From positions 1 to 18,817 of the forward strand of contig CAZKNH010000081.1 of the NCBI GenBank assembly GCA_964553875.1: a stretch of 18,817 nt of DNA. The letters run 5' to 3'. The notes under the pieces are model-generated. The model was not told the origin of the DNA. It saw nothing but the letters and a program-made list of their open reading frames with translations, and made no database searches. Positions 1 to 7,465 of the stretch are shown one piece after another; positions within the stretch are counted from its first letter, which is position 1; every line of letters begins with the position of its first letter. The position numbers and the translations under genes were made by a program. This stretch comes from ZC4RG20 sp964553875 (GTDB lineage Bacteria; Pseudomonadota; Gammaproteobacteria; Steroidobacterales; Rariloculaceae).

Positions 1-258
1 GAGCCCTACATCACGAGCCAGGAGTTCGTGCTGATGGAGCGCGGCAATCAGAACTGGCTCTACAACTGCGAGTACGCGATGGAGGTGCCGAAGCCGAAGA
101 ACGACGTGCCGCACTATCTGCCCGGCGAGAACCCGTTCATTCGCGACTTCGCGGACAAGTTCGGTTTGCCGTTCGAGGCGGTGTGGGCCGGGGCCGAGGC
201 GATGTATCCCGAGTACATGCCGACGGTCGAGGCGCTGATGCACGGGCAGGCGCAATGA
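1..258 (+). CDS. C-terminal part of an unrecognised protein (5' truncated by window edge)
   Basis: The frame is open from base 1 to a TGA at 256-258 and gives 85 residues with no start in the window, so this is the C-terminal end of a longer gene. The fragment contains WLYNCEY, a PHYLPGENPFIRDFADKFGL stretch and YPEYMPTVEAL. It resembles, from memory, the tails of the secreted DLSGVW-type proteins of unknown function (compare 16442-17254), where a Tyr-x-Cys close to the end is common; this is not firm. Its stop codon overlaps the ATG of the metallo-hydrolase gene (ATGA, 255-258), which indicates translational coupling and one operon with the next two genes. Reality as a coding end is well supported by the overlap and by GC-rich third positions. 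Function is unknown. Confidence 0.75.
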   Translation, partial: EPYITSQEFVLMERGNQNWLYNCEYAMEVPKPKNDVPHYLPGENPFIRDFADKFGLPFEAVWAGAEAMYPEYMPTVEALMHGQAQ

Positions 259-1370
259 TGCGAAGATGCCATGCGCGGCCGGCCGGGGACGCGCGAGCGG
301 AGCGCGACGCAGGATCGAAGCGCAATGCGCAAGCGGCAGGCGAAAAGGGGGCGGCACGTGATGCTCGGGCACGCATCGCCGCGCACGGTGCGGCAACGGG
401 AACGACGAGCCGGCGCGCAACGCACTCCGCGGCCGCTTTCGCAGCCCTAGCCGCGCTCGGGCAGTCGGTCGATGCGGCCGCGCAAGCCGCGAACGCGGCA
501 CGCACGCGCGACGCGCGCGTCCGGCCGCCGATCGAGACGGTGCACGTGCAGGGCAACGTCTACATGCTCGTCGGCGCGGGCGGCAACATCGCGGTGCAAA
601 TCGGCAGCGACGGCGTGCTCGTCGTCGACACCGGCACGGCCGAGCGAAGCGGCGACGTGCTCGCCGCGATCAGGCAGCTGTCGAACGGACCGATCCGCTG
701 GATCGTCAACACGCATCTCCACGCGGACCATACGGGCGGTAACGAAGCGATTTCGCAGGCCGGCATGACGGTCAACGGCAACCCGGCCGCGATCATCGCG
801 CACGAGAACGTGCTGACGCGGATGTCGGAGGCCGGCGCGCCGGTCACGGCGCTGCCGCTCAACACGTTCTTCGAGGACCGGCGCGATTTCTATTTCAACG
901 GCGAGGCGGTATTCCTCTATCACGTCCCCACCGCGCACACGGACGGCGACGTGATCGTGCACTTCCGCGGCTCGGACGTCGTCGTCGCCGGCGGGCTCTT
1001 CTCGACGACGCATTACCCGGTGATCGACGCGAACTCGGGCGGCGGCATCGACGGCTTCATCGACGGGTTGAACCTGATCCTCGACCTCACGGTGCCGGCG
1101 TATCTTCAGGAAGGCGGCACGTACGTGATCCCGGGCCACGGCCGGTTGTCGGACGAGGCGGACGTCGTCGAGTACCGCGACATGACGCTCTTCATCCGTG
1201 ACCGGATCGCGCACATGATCGAACGAGGCCTGTCGCTCGAAGAGGTGCTCGCCGCGCGTCCCGCGCTCGACTATGACACGAGGTACGGCAACGAAGGCGG
1301 TCCCTGGACCAGCGCGGCATTCATCGAGGCCGTGTATCGCGACCTGCAACGAAAGGTGGGAAGCCGATGA
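255..1370 (+). CDS. MBL-fold metallo-hydrolase, probably exported
   Basis: A 371-residue metallo-beta-lactamase-fold hydrolase. The zinc motif HLHADH is at residues 154-159, a further metal-ligand His in HTDGD is at 228, and the last His in PGHGR is at 295. This gives the His set of a binuclear site. The usual Asp of the AGD motif in related hydrolases is Gly247 (VVVAGGLFS), so the bridging ligand seems absent. I chose the ATG at 255 because it overlaps the upstream stop; an in-frame ATG at 183 lies deep inside the upstream gene. The N-terminus is unusual: about 60 Arg/Ala-rich residues precede a weak hydrophobic stretch (AAAFAALAALG), so it may be a poor or Tat-like signal (SRRATH), or the true start may be further in. 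The gene ends in an ATGA overlap with the next gene. The substrate cannot be told; lactonase, beta-lactamase-like and quinoprotein-associated hydrolase roles all occur in this fold. Confidence 0.88.
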   Translation: MMRRCHARPAGDARAERDAGSKRNAQAAGEKGAARDARARIAAHGAATGTTSRRATHSAAAFAALAALGQSVDAAAQAANAARTRDARVRPPIETVHVQGNVYMLVGAGGNIAVQIGSDGVLVVDTGTAERSGDVLAAIRQLSNGPIRWIVNTHLHADHTGGNEAISQAGMTVNGNPAAIIAHENVLTRMSEAGAPVTALPLNTFFEDRRDFYFNGEAVFLYHVPTAHTDGDVIVHFRGSDVVVAGGLFSTTHYPVIDANSGGGIDGFIDGLNLILDLTVPAYLQEGGTYVIPGHGRLSDEADVVEYRDMTLFIRDRIAHMIERGLSLEEVLAARPALDYDTRYGNEGGPWTSAAFIEAVYRDLQRKVGSR

Positions 1371-2335
1371 TCCCGATCCGCCCGACAGCGCGTTTCCCGT
1401 CGGCTCACGCGGCGACGCCGGACGACCGCTTCGCGTTGCCGGACGCCGAGCCGTGCCGAACGCGCGCGTCTCGGACGCGCGCGTCGGCTGCGGCGGCCGC
1501 GCTCGCGATCGCGGCGCTGTCGCTCGTGCCCGCGGTCGGAGATGCCCAGCGTGCCCCCGCGCCGCCGTCCGCCCGCGCGAGCGCGCCGATCGATCTGACC
1601 GGCTACTGGGTCTCCGTCGTTACCGAGGACTGGCGCCATCGGATGGCGACGCCGCGCAAGGGCGACTACGAGAGCGTGCCGTTGAGCGCCGAAGGGCGCC
1701 GCGTCGCCGACCAATGGGATCTCGAGCGGGACAACGCGGCGGGACTCGAGTGCAAGGCGTTCGGCGTGGGCGGCATCATGCGCCAGCCCGGAAGGCTCCA
1801 CATCGCGTGGGAGAACGACGACACGCTGCGGATCGATTTCGACGCGGGCTCCCAAACACGCCTGCTTCATTTCGATCCGGTCGCGAATCCGCCGCCGGAC
1901 GAGCGCACGTGGCAGGGTTATTCCGTCGCCGAGTGGGAGCGCCCGCCGGCCCCCTCGAATGCGCCGGTGCGCGCGCCGATCGGCAACAGCACGGGGCCCG
2001 TCGCGGCGGGCGGCGGCGGCCGAGGGTTGCGCGGCGGCCCGCCTCCGCCGAGCACGATCAGTGACGGCGGCGCGCTCAAGGTCGTGACGACCGGTTTCCG
2101 CGAGGGGTATCTGCGCAAGAACGGCGTGCCGTACAGCGCCGATGCGACGATCACCGAGTACTTCCACCGCCTGCCGGAGCATCCGAACGGCGACGTGTGG
2201 CTGCTCGTCGTGACGATCGTCGAGGATCCGCTCTACCTGACCGAGCCGTTCTACACGAGCACGCACTTCAAGCGCGAGCCGAACGGCGACAAGTGGAATC
2301 CGACGCCGTGCCGCACGGCGCCGCCGCCTTCGTAG
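1367..2335 (+). CDS. Secreted hypothetical protein with DLTGYW motif
   Basis: A 322-residue protein of unknown function. A 39-residue polar lead is followed by an Ala/Leu-rich signal-like segment (about 40-61, ending VGDAQ), then DLTGYWVSVVTEDWRHRM, a pattern I associate with secreted proteins of unknown function in environmental Proteobacteria and Acidobacteria. A Gly/Pro-rich linker (about residues 205-228) interrupts the fold. The C-terminal half carries TITEYFHRL and the PNGDVWLLVVTIVEDPLYL region, ending in KWNPTPC. The start ATG at 1367 overlaps the hydrolase stop (ATGA), so the two are probably translationally coupled and act together. The long polar lead before the hydrophobic segment suggests that the real start may be an internal codon, but no in-frame ATG is available. 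No catalytic residues are recognisable. Confidence 0.8.
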   Translation: MIPIRPTARFPSAHAATPDDRFALPDAEPCRTRASRTRASAAAAALAIAALSLVPAVGDAQRAPAPPSARASAPIDLTGYWVSVVTEDWRHRMATPRKGDYESVPLSAEGRRVADQWDLERDNAAGLECKAFGVGGIMRQPGRLHIAWENDDTLRIDFDAGSQTRLLHFDPVANPPPDERTWQGYSVAEWERPPAPSNAPVRAPIGNSTGPVAAGGGGRGLRGGPPPPSTISDGGALKVVTTGFREGYLRKNGVPYSADATITEYFHRLPEHPNGDVWLLVVTIVEDPLYLTEPFYTSTHFKREPNGDKWNPTPCRTAPPPS

Positions 2336-2347
2336 GGCCCCAGAATT

Positions 2348-2365
2348 GGTGTCAGACGCCTTTTT
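2348..2365 (+). terminator. Candidate intrinsic terminator, plus strand
   Basis: GGTGT (2348-2352), loop CAG, ACGCC (2356-2360), then five T residues (2361-2365). The stem is short (five pairs, one of them G-T). It lies 12 bases after the stop of the secreted DLTGYW-type gene. The inverted repeat copy gives a similar structure on the other strand, so the block may terminate both convergent units. Confidence 0.45.
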
Positions 2366-2430
2366 CTTCGCAAATTGTGGCAGACACCTTTTCTTGGGGA
2401 TCGCATCGGATCCCCGTACCGCCTCGGCAC

Positions 2431-2447
2431 AAAAAGGTGTCTGACAC
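2431..2447 (-). terminator. Candidate intrinsic terminator, minus strand
   Basis: Read on the minus strand the inverted repeat copy gives GTGT, loop CAG, ACAC, then C and a run of five T. It lies just past the stop of the fused membrane/spermidine-synthase-like gene. The stem is short, so the longer 21-base inverted repeat around it may matter more. Confidence 0.4.
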
Positions 2448-2451
2448 AATT

Positions 2452-4830
2452 TCAGCGCCGTTGCATCGCCCGACGCACCGCATCGAGCTCCGCCGGCGAG
2501 CCGGTGAAGACCCGGCCGGGGAACGTTACGCCGCCCGCCGTCATCCGCTTGAAGATTTCGTCGGCGCGATACGCGTTCAGGCCCTCGCCCGCGAGGTACT
2601 GAAGGCGCAGGTTGCGGTCGGTGTTGATTTCCGCGCCGTGTAGCCAGTCGCGAAGATCGTCGAGGCCGCCGACGAACGTGCCGAGCAGATCGGCCGACGT
2701 GCGAAAGCCCACTTCGCGCAGCGACGCCGCGACGCCCCCGTACTCGGGACGCGCGAGCCGCCGTGCCACGGCGTCGACATCGATCGGCGCATCGTCCGCC
2801 CGCGCGAGCAGCACGACGTCGTAGCCTGCGCCTCGCACGGTGTTCGCGAACACGCCGCCCGCAGGAAACACGTCGAAGAACGTCGCGATCTCGGTCCGCA
2901 CGGCTTCCTCGGTGCTCTCGTAGAGCTGCACGAACACCGTGACGGCGCCGCCCGGACGAAGGCGCGAGCGCACGAGCCGCCAGAACTCGCGCGTGTAGAG
3001 GCTCGCCGCACCCCTCACCCACGGATCGAGCGGATCGGACGTGATCACATCGAACGTCTCGTCGCTCGTCGCGAGCGCGTGCCTGCCGTCGTCGAAGCGG
3101 AGCTCGACGTTCGGACGATCGACGACCCCGAAGTTCTCTGCGCGGAAGTGCTGCGCCGCAATGTCTCGCACGCGCGGCTCGATCTCCGCGACGACGACGC
3201 GCTCCGCGAGCGGGTCGATGCCGACCGCGCCCGCCGTGATGCCCGCGCCGAGACCGATCACGAGCGCGTGCTTCGGCTCGTCGGCGACGAGCGTCGCGAG
3301 ATGGCCGAGCATCCGCTGGAGCCGCATGTCCTGCGGAAAGGTCGACGCCTGCGCCTTGCCGGCGCCGTGATACGTCAGCATGCCGTCCGGCTCGCGCGTG
3401 ACGGCGAAGAGCCCGGTCCACCCCTCCGCCGTATGGATCACGTCCGCGCCGATGCCGCGCGTCGGCGTGAACCGGCCGTACGCGATGGCATCGGCCGGCA
3501 TCGCGGGCACGATCCGGGCGAGACCGACCGCGGCCGCGGCGATTGAGACGACGGCGAGCGCATGCCTCGCCGACACGCGCCGCGCGAGAGGAACGAGCGC
3601 GACGACACCCGCGCATGCGGACACGATGATCATCGCTTGCTGAGTCGCGCGCCCGCCGATCGCGACGACGAGCACGAGGCTCGTCGCGAGCGCACCGGCG
3701 ATCGCACCGAGCGTATTGGCCGCGTAGAGCCCGCCGACCAATGCACCGGGCTCCGCGCGGCCATGCATCGCGGCCGCCGCGAGCGCGAGCGGAAAGCTCG
3801 CGCCCCACAAGACCGCAGCCGGGAGAACGGCCGACGCGGCGCGGAGCAAGTCCACATGGAGCAGCACCCACGATCCGCTCGGCAACGTCACGTCGAGCGG
3901 CCAATACGGCAGCGAGCGTGCAATCGCGATCGCCGCCCAGGCGATGCCGCCGCACAGGAGCCACTGACAGGCCGCGAGCGCCGCGGCCGGATTCATGCGG
4001 CGGGCGACGGATGCGCCCGCGGCGCTCCCCGCGCCGAGACCGAGCAGGAAGATCGCGAGAATCAACGCGAACGCGTAAACGGTCGGACCGAAGATCAGCG
4101 CGAGATGCCGCGTCCACAGCACCTCGGCCGCGAGCGCCGTCGCACCGGACAATCCGGCCGTCACGTAGATCGGCCACGCATCGCGCGCGAGCCGAAGCGG
4201 CGTCGGACGAAGGGCAGGCGCGGCGAGCCCACGCGACGATCGCGCGAAAGCGAACGCACCGAGCGCCGCGACGCCGTTCAATGCCGCTGCTGCATACGTC
4301 GCGGCCGCAGCATCGTGCACGCGAAGCAGATAGAAGCCCGCTGCGAGACTGCCGAGCACGCCGCCTGCGATATTCGCGGCATAGAGCGAACCGACCCGCG
4401 GCCAGCGCTCGGATGACTCGGAGAGCGAGCGCGCGACGATCGGCAACGTCGCGCCCATCAGGATCGTCGCCGGAAGGAGACACAGGGCGGCCGCGATCGC
4501 GCGGATCGGCAACGCTCCGCCGCCGAGACGGGCGTAGAGCGCCTCGAGCCCGGGCAGCGCATGCAGCACGCAGAGCCCGAGCAGCGCGATCCCTGCTTCG
4601 AGCAGCGCGAACACTCGAAGCGCATGGGCGCTCGGGCCGACAAAGAGCGGCACGCACACGCTGCCGATACAGAGCCCGCCCATGAACGTGCCGAGCAATA
4701 TCCCGAGCGAAGGCGCCGACGCACCGATCACCAAGGTAAGCAGCTGAAACCAGACGATCTGGTAGATCAGCGCCGCACAGCCGCTCGCGGCGAGCAACGC
4801 GAGCAGGGGCGCGAAAACTCGATCGTTCAT
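2452..4830 (-). CDS. Fused multi-pass membrane / spermidine synthase-like protein
   Basis: A 792-residue protein. The first 450 or so residues form many hydrophobic helices (for example LLALLAASGCAALIYQIVW at the N-terminus and GGLYAANTLGAIAGALATSL midway), as in the fused MFS/spermidine-synthase family. The C-terminal part is a Rossmann-type spermidine-synthase or methyltransferase-like domain. It has a nucleotide-binding loop GLGAG at 526-530, an acidic strand end AEIEP, FDDGRHAL, and TSDPLDPW followed by LYTREFW. In true SpeE enzymes this domain transfers an aminopropyl group from decarboxylated AdoMet to putrescine. Whether this membrane-fused form makes polyamines is not known, so no gene symbol is given. 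The start ATG at 4830 immediately precedes the first membrane helix. It is transcribed divergently from the hybrid kinase and ends in the repeat block. It may be monocistronic. Confidence 0.88.
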   Translation of the reverse strand: MNDRVFAPLLALLAASGCAALIYQIVWFQLLTLVIGASAPSLGILLGTFMGGLCIGSVCVPLFVGPSAHALRVFALLEAGIALLGLCVLHALPGLEALYARLGGGALPIRAIAAALCLLPATILMGATLPIVARSLSESSERWPRVGSLYAANIAGGVLGSLAAGFYLLRVHDAAAATYAAAALNGVAALGAFAFARSSRGLAAPALRPTPLRLARDAWPIYVTAGLSGATALAAEVLWTRHLALIFGPTVYAFALILAIFLLGLGAGSAAGASVARRMNPAAALAACQWLLCGGIAWAAIAIARSLPYWPLDVTLPSGSWVLLHVDLLRAASAVLPAAVLWGASFPLALAAAAMHGRAEPGALVGGLYAANTLGAIAGALATSLVLVVAIGGRATQQAMIIVSACAGVVALVPLARRVSARHALAVVSIAAAAVGLARIVPAMPADAIAYGRFTPTRGIGADVIHTAEGWTGLFAVTREPDGMLTYHGAGKAQASTFPQDMRLQRMLGHLATLVADEPKHALVIGLGAGITAGAVGIDPLAERVVVAEIEPRVRDIAAQHFRAENFGVVDRPNVELRFDDGRHALATSDETFDVITSDPLDPWVRGAASLYTREFWRLVRSRLRPGGAVTVFVQLYESTEEAVRTEIATFFDVFPAGGVFANTVRGAGYDVVLLARADDAPIDVDAVARRLARPEYGGVAASLREVGFRTSADLLGTFVGGLDDLRDWLHGAEINTDRNLRLQYLAGEGLNAYRADEIFKRMTAGGVTFPGRVFTGSPAELDAVRRAMQRR

Positions 4831-5094
4831 TACGGATACCGGGCGGGCCCCGCGTCATTCTGCCCGGCAAAGCCTGAACACGGAATCTCGTCCCATGTAG
4901 TCATTCGGATGGATTCGCCCGAGGCGCGTCACTACACTGTCTGGTCAATGCGAGCCGCGGCGCCCCCCTGCGGCGCCCCGAAGCGGAGAAGGACATCCTC
5001 CGCCCAGGTTCCCGCGCCTCCGCCGGTACAGTCTCTCGCCGGCCCGTGCGCTGCGCTTTCGGCTCCCGAGGCCGATAACACACGGTCGATCGGA
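4831..5094. other. Divergent intergenic region (membrane/SpeE-like gene and hybrid kinase)
   Basis: These 264 bases should hold the promoters of both flanking genes. I see no confident -35/-10 pair. A TACACT at 4933-4938 is a possible -10 for the kinase gene, but no -35 lies at good spacing. A hairpin GGCGCC (4959-4964) with GGCGCC (4972-4977) falls in the probable kinase leader. The frame stays open upstream of 5095, but codon use there is less GC-biased at third positions than in the kinase proper. Confidence 0.35.
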
Positions 5095-7416
5095 ATGAGC
5101 AAAAGCAACGCGACGCCCCCGGGCCTCAGGTATTCGATGGAGGACTCACGACTGTTCCGTCTGCTCGTCGAGTCCGAGCGCGACTACGCGATCTTCATGT
5201 TGGACTCGGCCGGCCGCGTCGCGAGCTGGAACGCAGGTGCCCAGGCGATCAAGGGCTATACGCGCGACGAGATCATCGGCAGACACTTCTCGTGCTTCTA
5301 TCCGAAGGAGCAGGTCGACCGCGGATGGCCGGACTACGAGCTCACCCGCGCGGCCGCCGACGGGCGCTTCGAGGACGAGTCGTGGCGGGTCCGCAAGGAC
5401 GGCTCCCGGTTCTGGGCGAACGTCGTCATCACGGCGCTGCGCGACGCGAACGGTGAGCTCATCGGCTTCTCGAAGGTCACCCGCGACCTGACCGAGCGCC
5501 GGCAACAGGAGGAATCGCTGCGTCAAAGCGAGGAACGCTTTCGCACGCTCGTCGAGCACGTCTACGACTACGCGATCTTCATGTTGAACCCCGAAGGGTT
5601 CGTCACGACGTGGAATACCGGTGCCCGTCAGATCACGGGCTACGAACCCGACGAGATCATCGGCTCGCATCTGTCGCGCTTCTATCCGCCGGAGGCGATC
5701 AAGGCCGCGTGGCCGGAGCACGGGCTCCGCGTCGCGCGCATGGAAGGCCGTTTCGAGGACGAAGGCTGGCGCATCCGCAAGGACGGCTCGCGCTTCTGGG
5801 CCAACGTCGTGATCACCGCGCTGCGCGATTCGAGCGGCGAGCTCGTCGGCTTCTCGAAGATCACGCGCGATCTGAGCGAACGGCGCCGCCAGGAGCAGGC
5901 GCTCGCGCAGAGCGAGGAACGCTTTCGGCTGCTCGTCGAAGGCGTCGACGACTATGCGATCTTCATGCTCGACCGAAACGGCTTCGTCAGCAGCTGGAAC
6001 AGCGGCGCCGAGCGCATCAGCGGGTATTCCTCCGCGGAGATCCTCGGCAAGCACTTCTCGCATTTCTACACGTCGGAGGACGTCGCCGCGCACAAGCCGT
6101 GGCGGCAGATCTCCGAGGCACGCGACATCGGCCGCGTATCCGACGAAGGCTGGCGCGCACGCAAGGACGGTACGCTGTTCTGGGCGAGCAGCGTGATGAC
6201 GGCGCTGCACGACGCGGACGGACGGCCGTACGGCTTCGCGCATGTCATGCAGGACCTGACGCAGCGGCGGCATGCCGAGGCGCTCGCGGACCGCGCGCAA
6301 CGCATGCACGAGTTCATCGCGATGCTCGCGCACGAGCTGCGCAATCCGCTCGCGCCCATCCGCAACGCCGTCGAGCTGATGGGCCGCAAGGGGCTCGACG
6401 ATCCGGTCCTCGAGTCGATGCGCCAGACGATCGATCGCCAGAGCGCCCTCCTCACGCGAATCATCGACGAGTTCCTCGACGTGAACCGCATCGCCCGCGG
6501 CAAGTTCACGATCAACAAGGAAGCGACCGATCTCACCGCCGTGCTGTCGCGCTCGATCGAGACGACACGGCCGCTGATCGACGCGCAGGGACAGCACCTC
6601 GACGTCGACGTGCCGGACGGCGAGCTCTGGCTCAAGGGCGACTCGCTGCGGCTGACGCAGGTCATCGTGAATCTCTTGAACAACGCGGCGAAGTTCACGC
6701 CGCACGGGGGCCGCATCAGCCTCAAGGTCGAGCGGCGCGGCACGGACGTCGAGATCCGCGTCCGCGATACCGGCCGCGGCATCGATCCCGATCACCTCGA
6801 ATCGATCTTCGACCTGTTCACGCAGATCAGTCCGGAGTCCGTGCCGGGCCAGGGCGGCCTCGGCGTCGGCCTCGCGCTCGTGCGCCGGGTCGTCGAGCTG
6901 CACGGCGGCATGGTTCAGGCACGCAGCGAAGGCGTCGGGCACGGCAGCGAGTTCATCGTGCGGCTGCCGCTCGGGCTCGACGAGATCCGAGGCGTGCCAT
7001 CGGAGCAGACCGATCCGGGCGGCGACTCGAAGCGGCTGCGCGTGCTCGTCGTCGACGACAACAAGGACGCCGCGGACAGCCTTCACCTCCTGCTCGACGC
7101 GATCGGCCAGGACGTCGTGACCGTCTACGACGGCCCTTCGGCCCTCGATGTGATCGACAAGTTCAGACCTGACGTCGTGATGCTGGATATCGGCATGCCG
7201 CTGATGAGCGGCTACGACGTCGCGAGACGGATTCGGGAACGGACGGGTGACCACAAGCGGCCGGTCCTCGCCGCGGTCACGGGCTGGGGTCAGGAAACCG
7301 ACCGGAGCCGCTCGCGCGAGGAAGGTTTTCGGTATCACTTCGTGAAACCGGTCGAGATCAGCGTGCTGCGCGAGCTGATCCGCGAGATCGCCGAGGAACG
7401 GGCGGCCCGGCGTTGA
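5095..7416 (+). CDS. Hybrid sensor histidine kinase with three tandem PAS domains
   Basis: A 773-residue cytosolic sensor kinase; no membrane helix or signal peptide is visible. Three PAS domains (about 20-135, 148-263 and 276-390) repeat a DYAIFML...SWN.GA..I.GY pattern, each followed by a short TERRQQE-like coiled segment. Next come HisKA with phospho-acceptor His413 (LAHELRNP), and a HATPase_c domain with N box NLLNNAAKF (from Asn526), G1 box DTGRGI (558-563) and G2 box GLGVGLALV (from about 588). The C-terminal receiver has Asp654/655, phospho-acceptor Asp698 (VMLDIGMP) and Lys751 (FVKP). It should autophosphorylate and pass phosphate to its own receiver, then to an HPt protein not seen here. 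The PAS domains lack the LOV cysteine motif; the ligand is unknown. I chose the ATG at 5095 because the upstream open stretch looks non-coding; the ribosome site is weak. The gene converges on the ABC-receiver fusion, 49 bases away. Confidence 0.93.
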   Translation: MSKSNATPPGLRYSMEDSRLFRLLVESERDYAIFMLDSAGRVASWNAGAQAIKGYTRDEIIGRHFSCFYPKEQVDRGWPDYELTRAAADGRFEDESWRVRKDGSRFWANVVITALRDANGELIGFSKVTRDLTERRQQEESLRQSEERFRTLVEHVYDYAIFMLNPEGFVTTWNTGARQITGYEPDEIIGSHLSRFYPPEAIKAAWPEHGLRVARMEGRFEDEGWRIRKDGSRFWANVVITALRDSSGELVGFSKITRDLSERRRQEQALAQSEERFRLLVEGVDDYAIFMLDRNGFVSSWNSGAERISGYSSAEILGKHFSHFYTSEDVAAHKPWRQISEARDIGRVSDEGWRARKDGTLFWASSVMTALHDADGRPYGFAHVMQDLTQRRHAEALADRAQRMHEFIAMLAHELRNPLAPIRNAVELMGRKGLDDPVLESMRQTIDRQSALLTRIIDEFLDVNRIARGKFTINKEATDLTAVLSRSIETTRPLIDAQGQHLDVDVPDGELWLKGDSLRLTQVIVNLLNNAAKFTPHGGRISLKVERRGTDVEIRVRDTGRGIDPDHLESIFDLFTQISPESVPGQGGLGVGLALVRRVVELHGGMVQARSEGVGHGSEFIVRLPLGLDEIRGVPSEQTDPGGDSKRLRVLVVDDNKDAADSLHLLLDAIGQDVVTVYDGPSALDVIDKFRPDVVMLDIGMPLMSGYDVARRIRERTGDHKRPVLAAVTGWGQETDRSRSREEGFRYHFVKPVEISVLRELIREIAEERAARR

Positions 7417-7446
7417 ATCGCGAGTCCGGTCCTACGGCTGCGCGAT
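7417..7446. terminator. Imperfect hairpin between convergent genes
   Basis: ATCGCG-AG-CCG on the left pairs with CGG-CT-CGCGAT on the right (ATCGCG 7417-7422, CGCGAT 7441-7446), with one bulged base on each side and a six-base loop. It fills most of the 49-base gap between the hybrid kinase stop (7416) and the ABC-receiver stop (7466). It could end transcription from both sides; there is no clear T tract. Confidence 0.4.
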
Positions 7447-7465
7447 CGCGTCCTTCTATGCAGGA

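Larger units (their letters stand above)
2344..2452. repeat. Three-copy TGTCAGACACC-type intergenic repeat with nested inverted repeat
   Basis: Two head-to-tail copies of an AATTG-TGTCAGACACC-TTTTT unit lie at 2344-2365 and 2373-2392, and one inverted copy lies at 2432-2452. The arms 2372-2392 and 2432-2452 are inverted complements over 21 bases with a single mismatch. Between them sits a further hairpin, GGGGATC (2396-2402) with GATCCCC (2409-2415). The block fills the gap between two convergent genes, and the minus-strand gene's stop codon starts at its right edge. Such repeats resemble REP-type families that may be mobilised by RAYT transposases, but no such transposase is in this window. 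Copy number elsewhere in the genome is unknown. Confidence 0.8.

Noticed and set aside
1271..4870. 1199-codon open frame on the minus strand
   Set aside because: It is an Arg/Ala/Gly-rich shadow of the fused membrane/SpeE-like gene and of plus-strand genes, caused by high GC. It has no recognisable domain.
5146..7338. 730-codon open frame antisense to the hybrid kinase
   Set aside because: Composition is typical of a GC-rich shadow frame. The kinase motifs are all on the plus strand.
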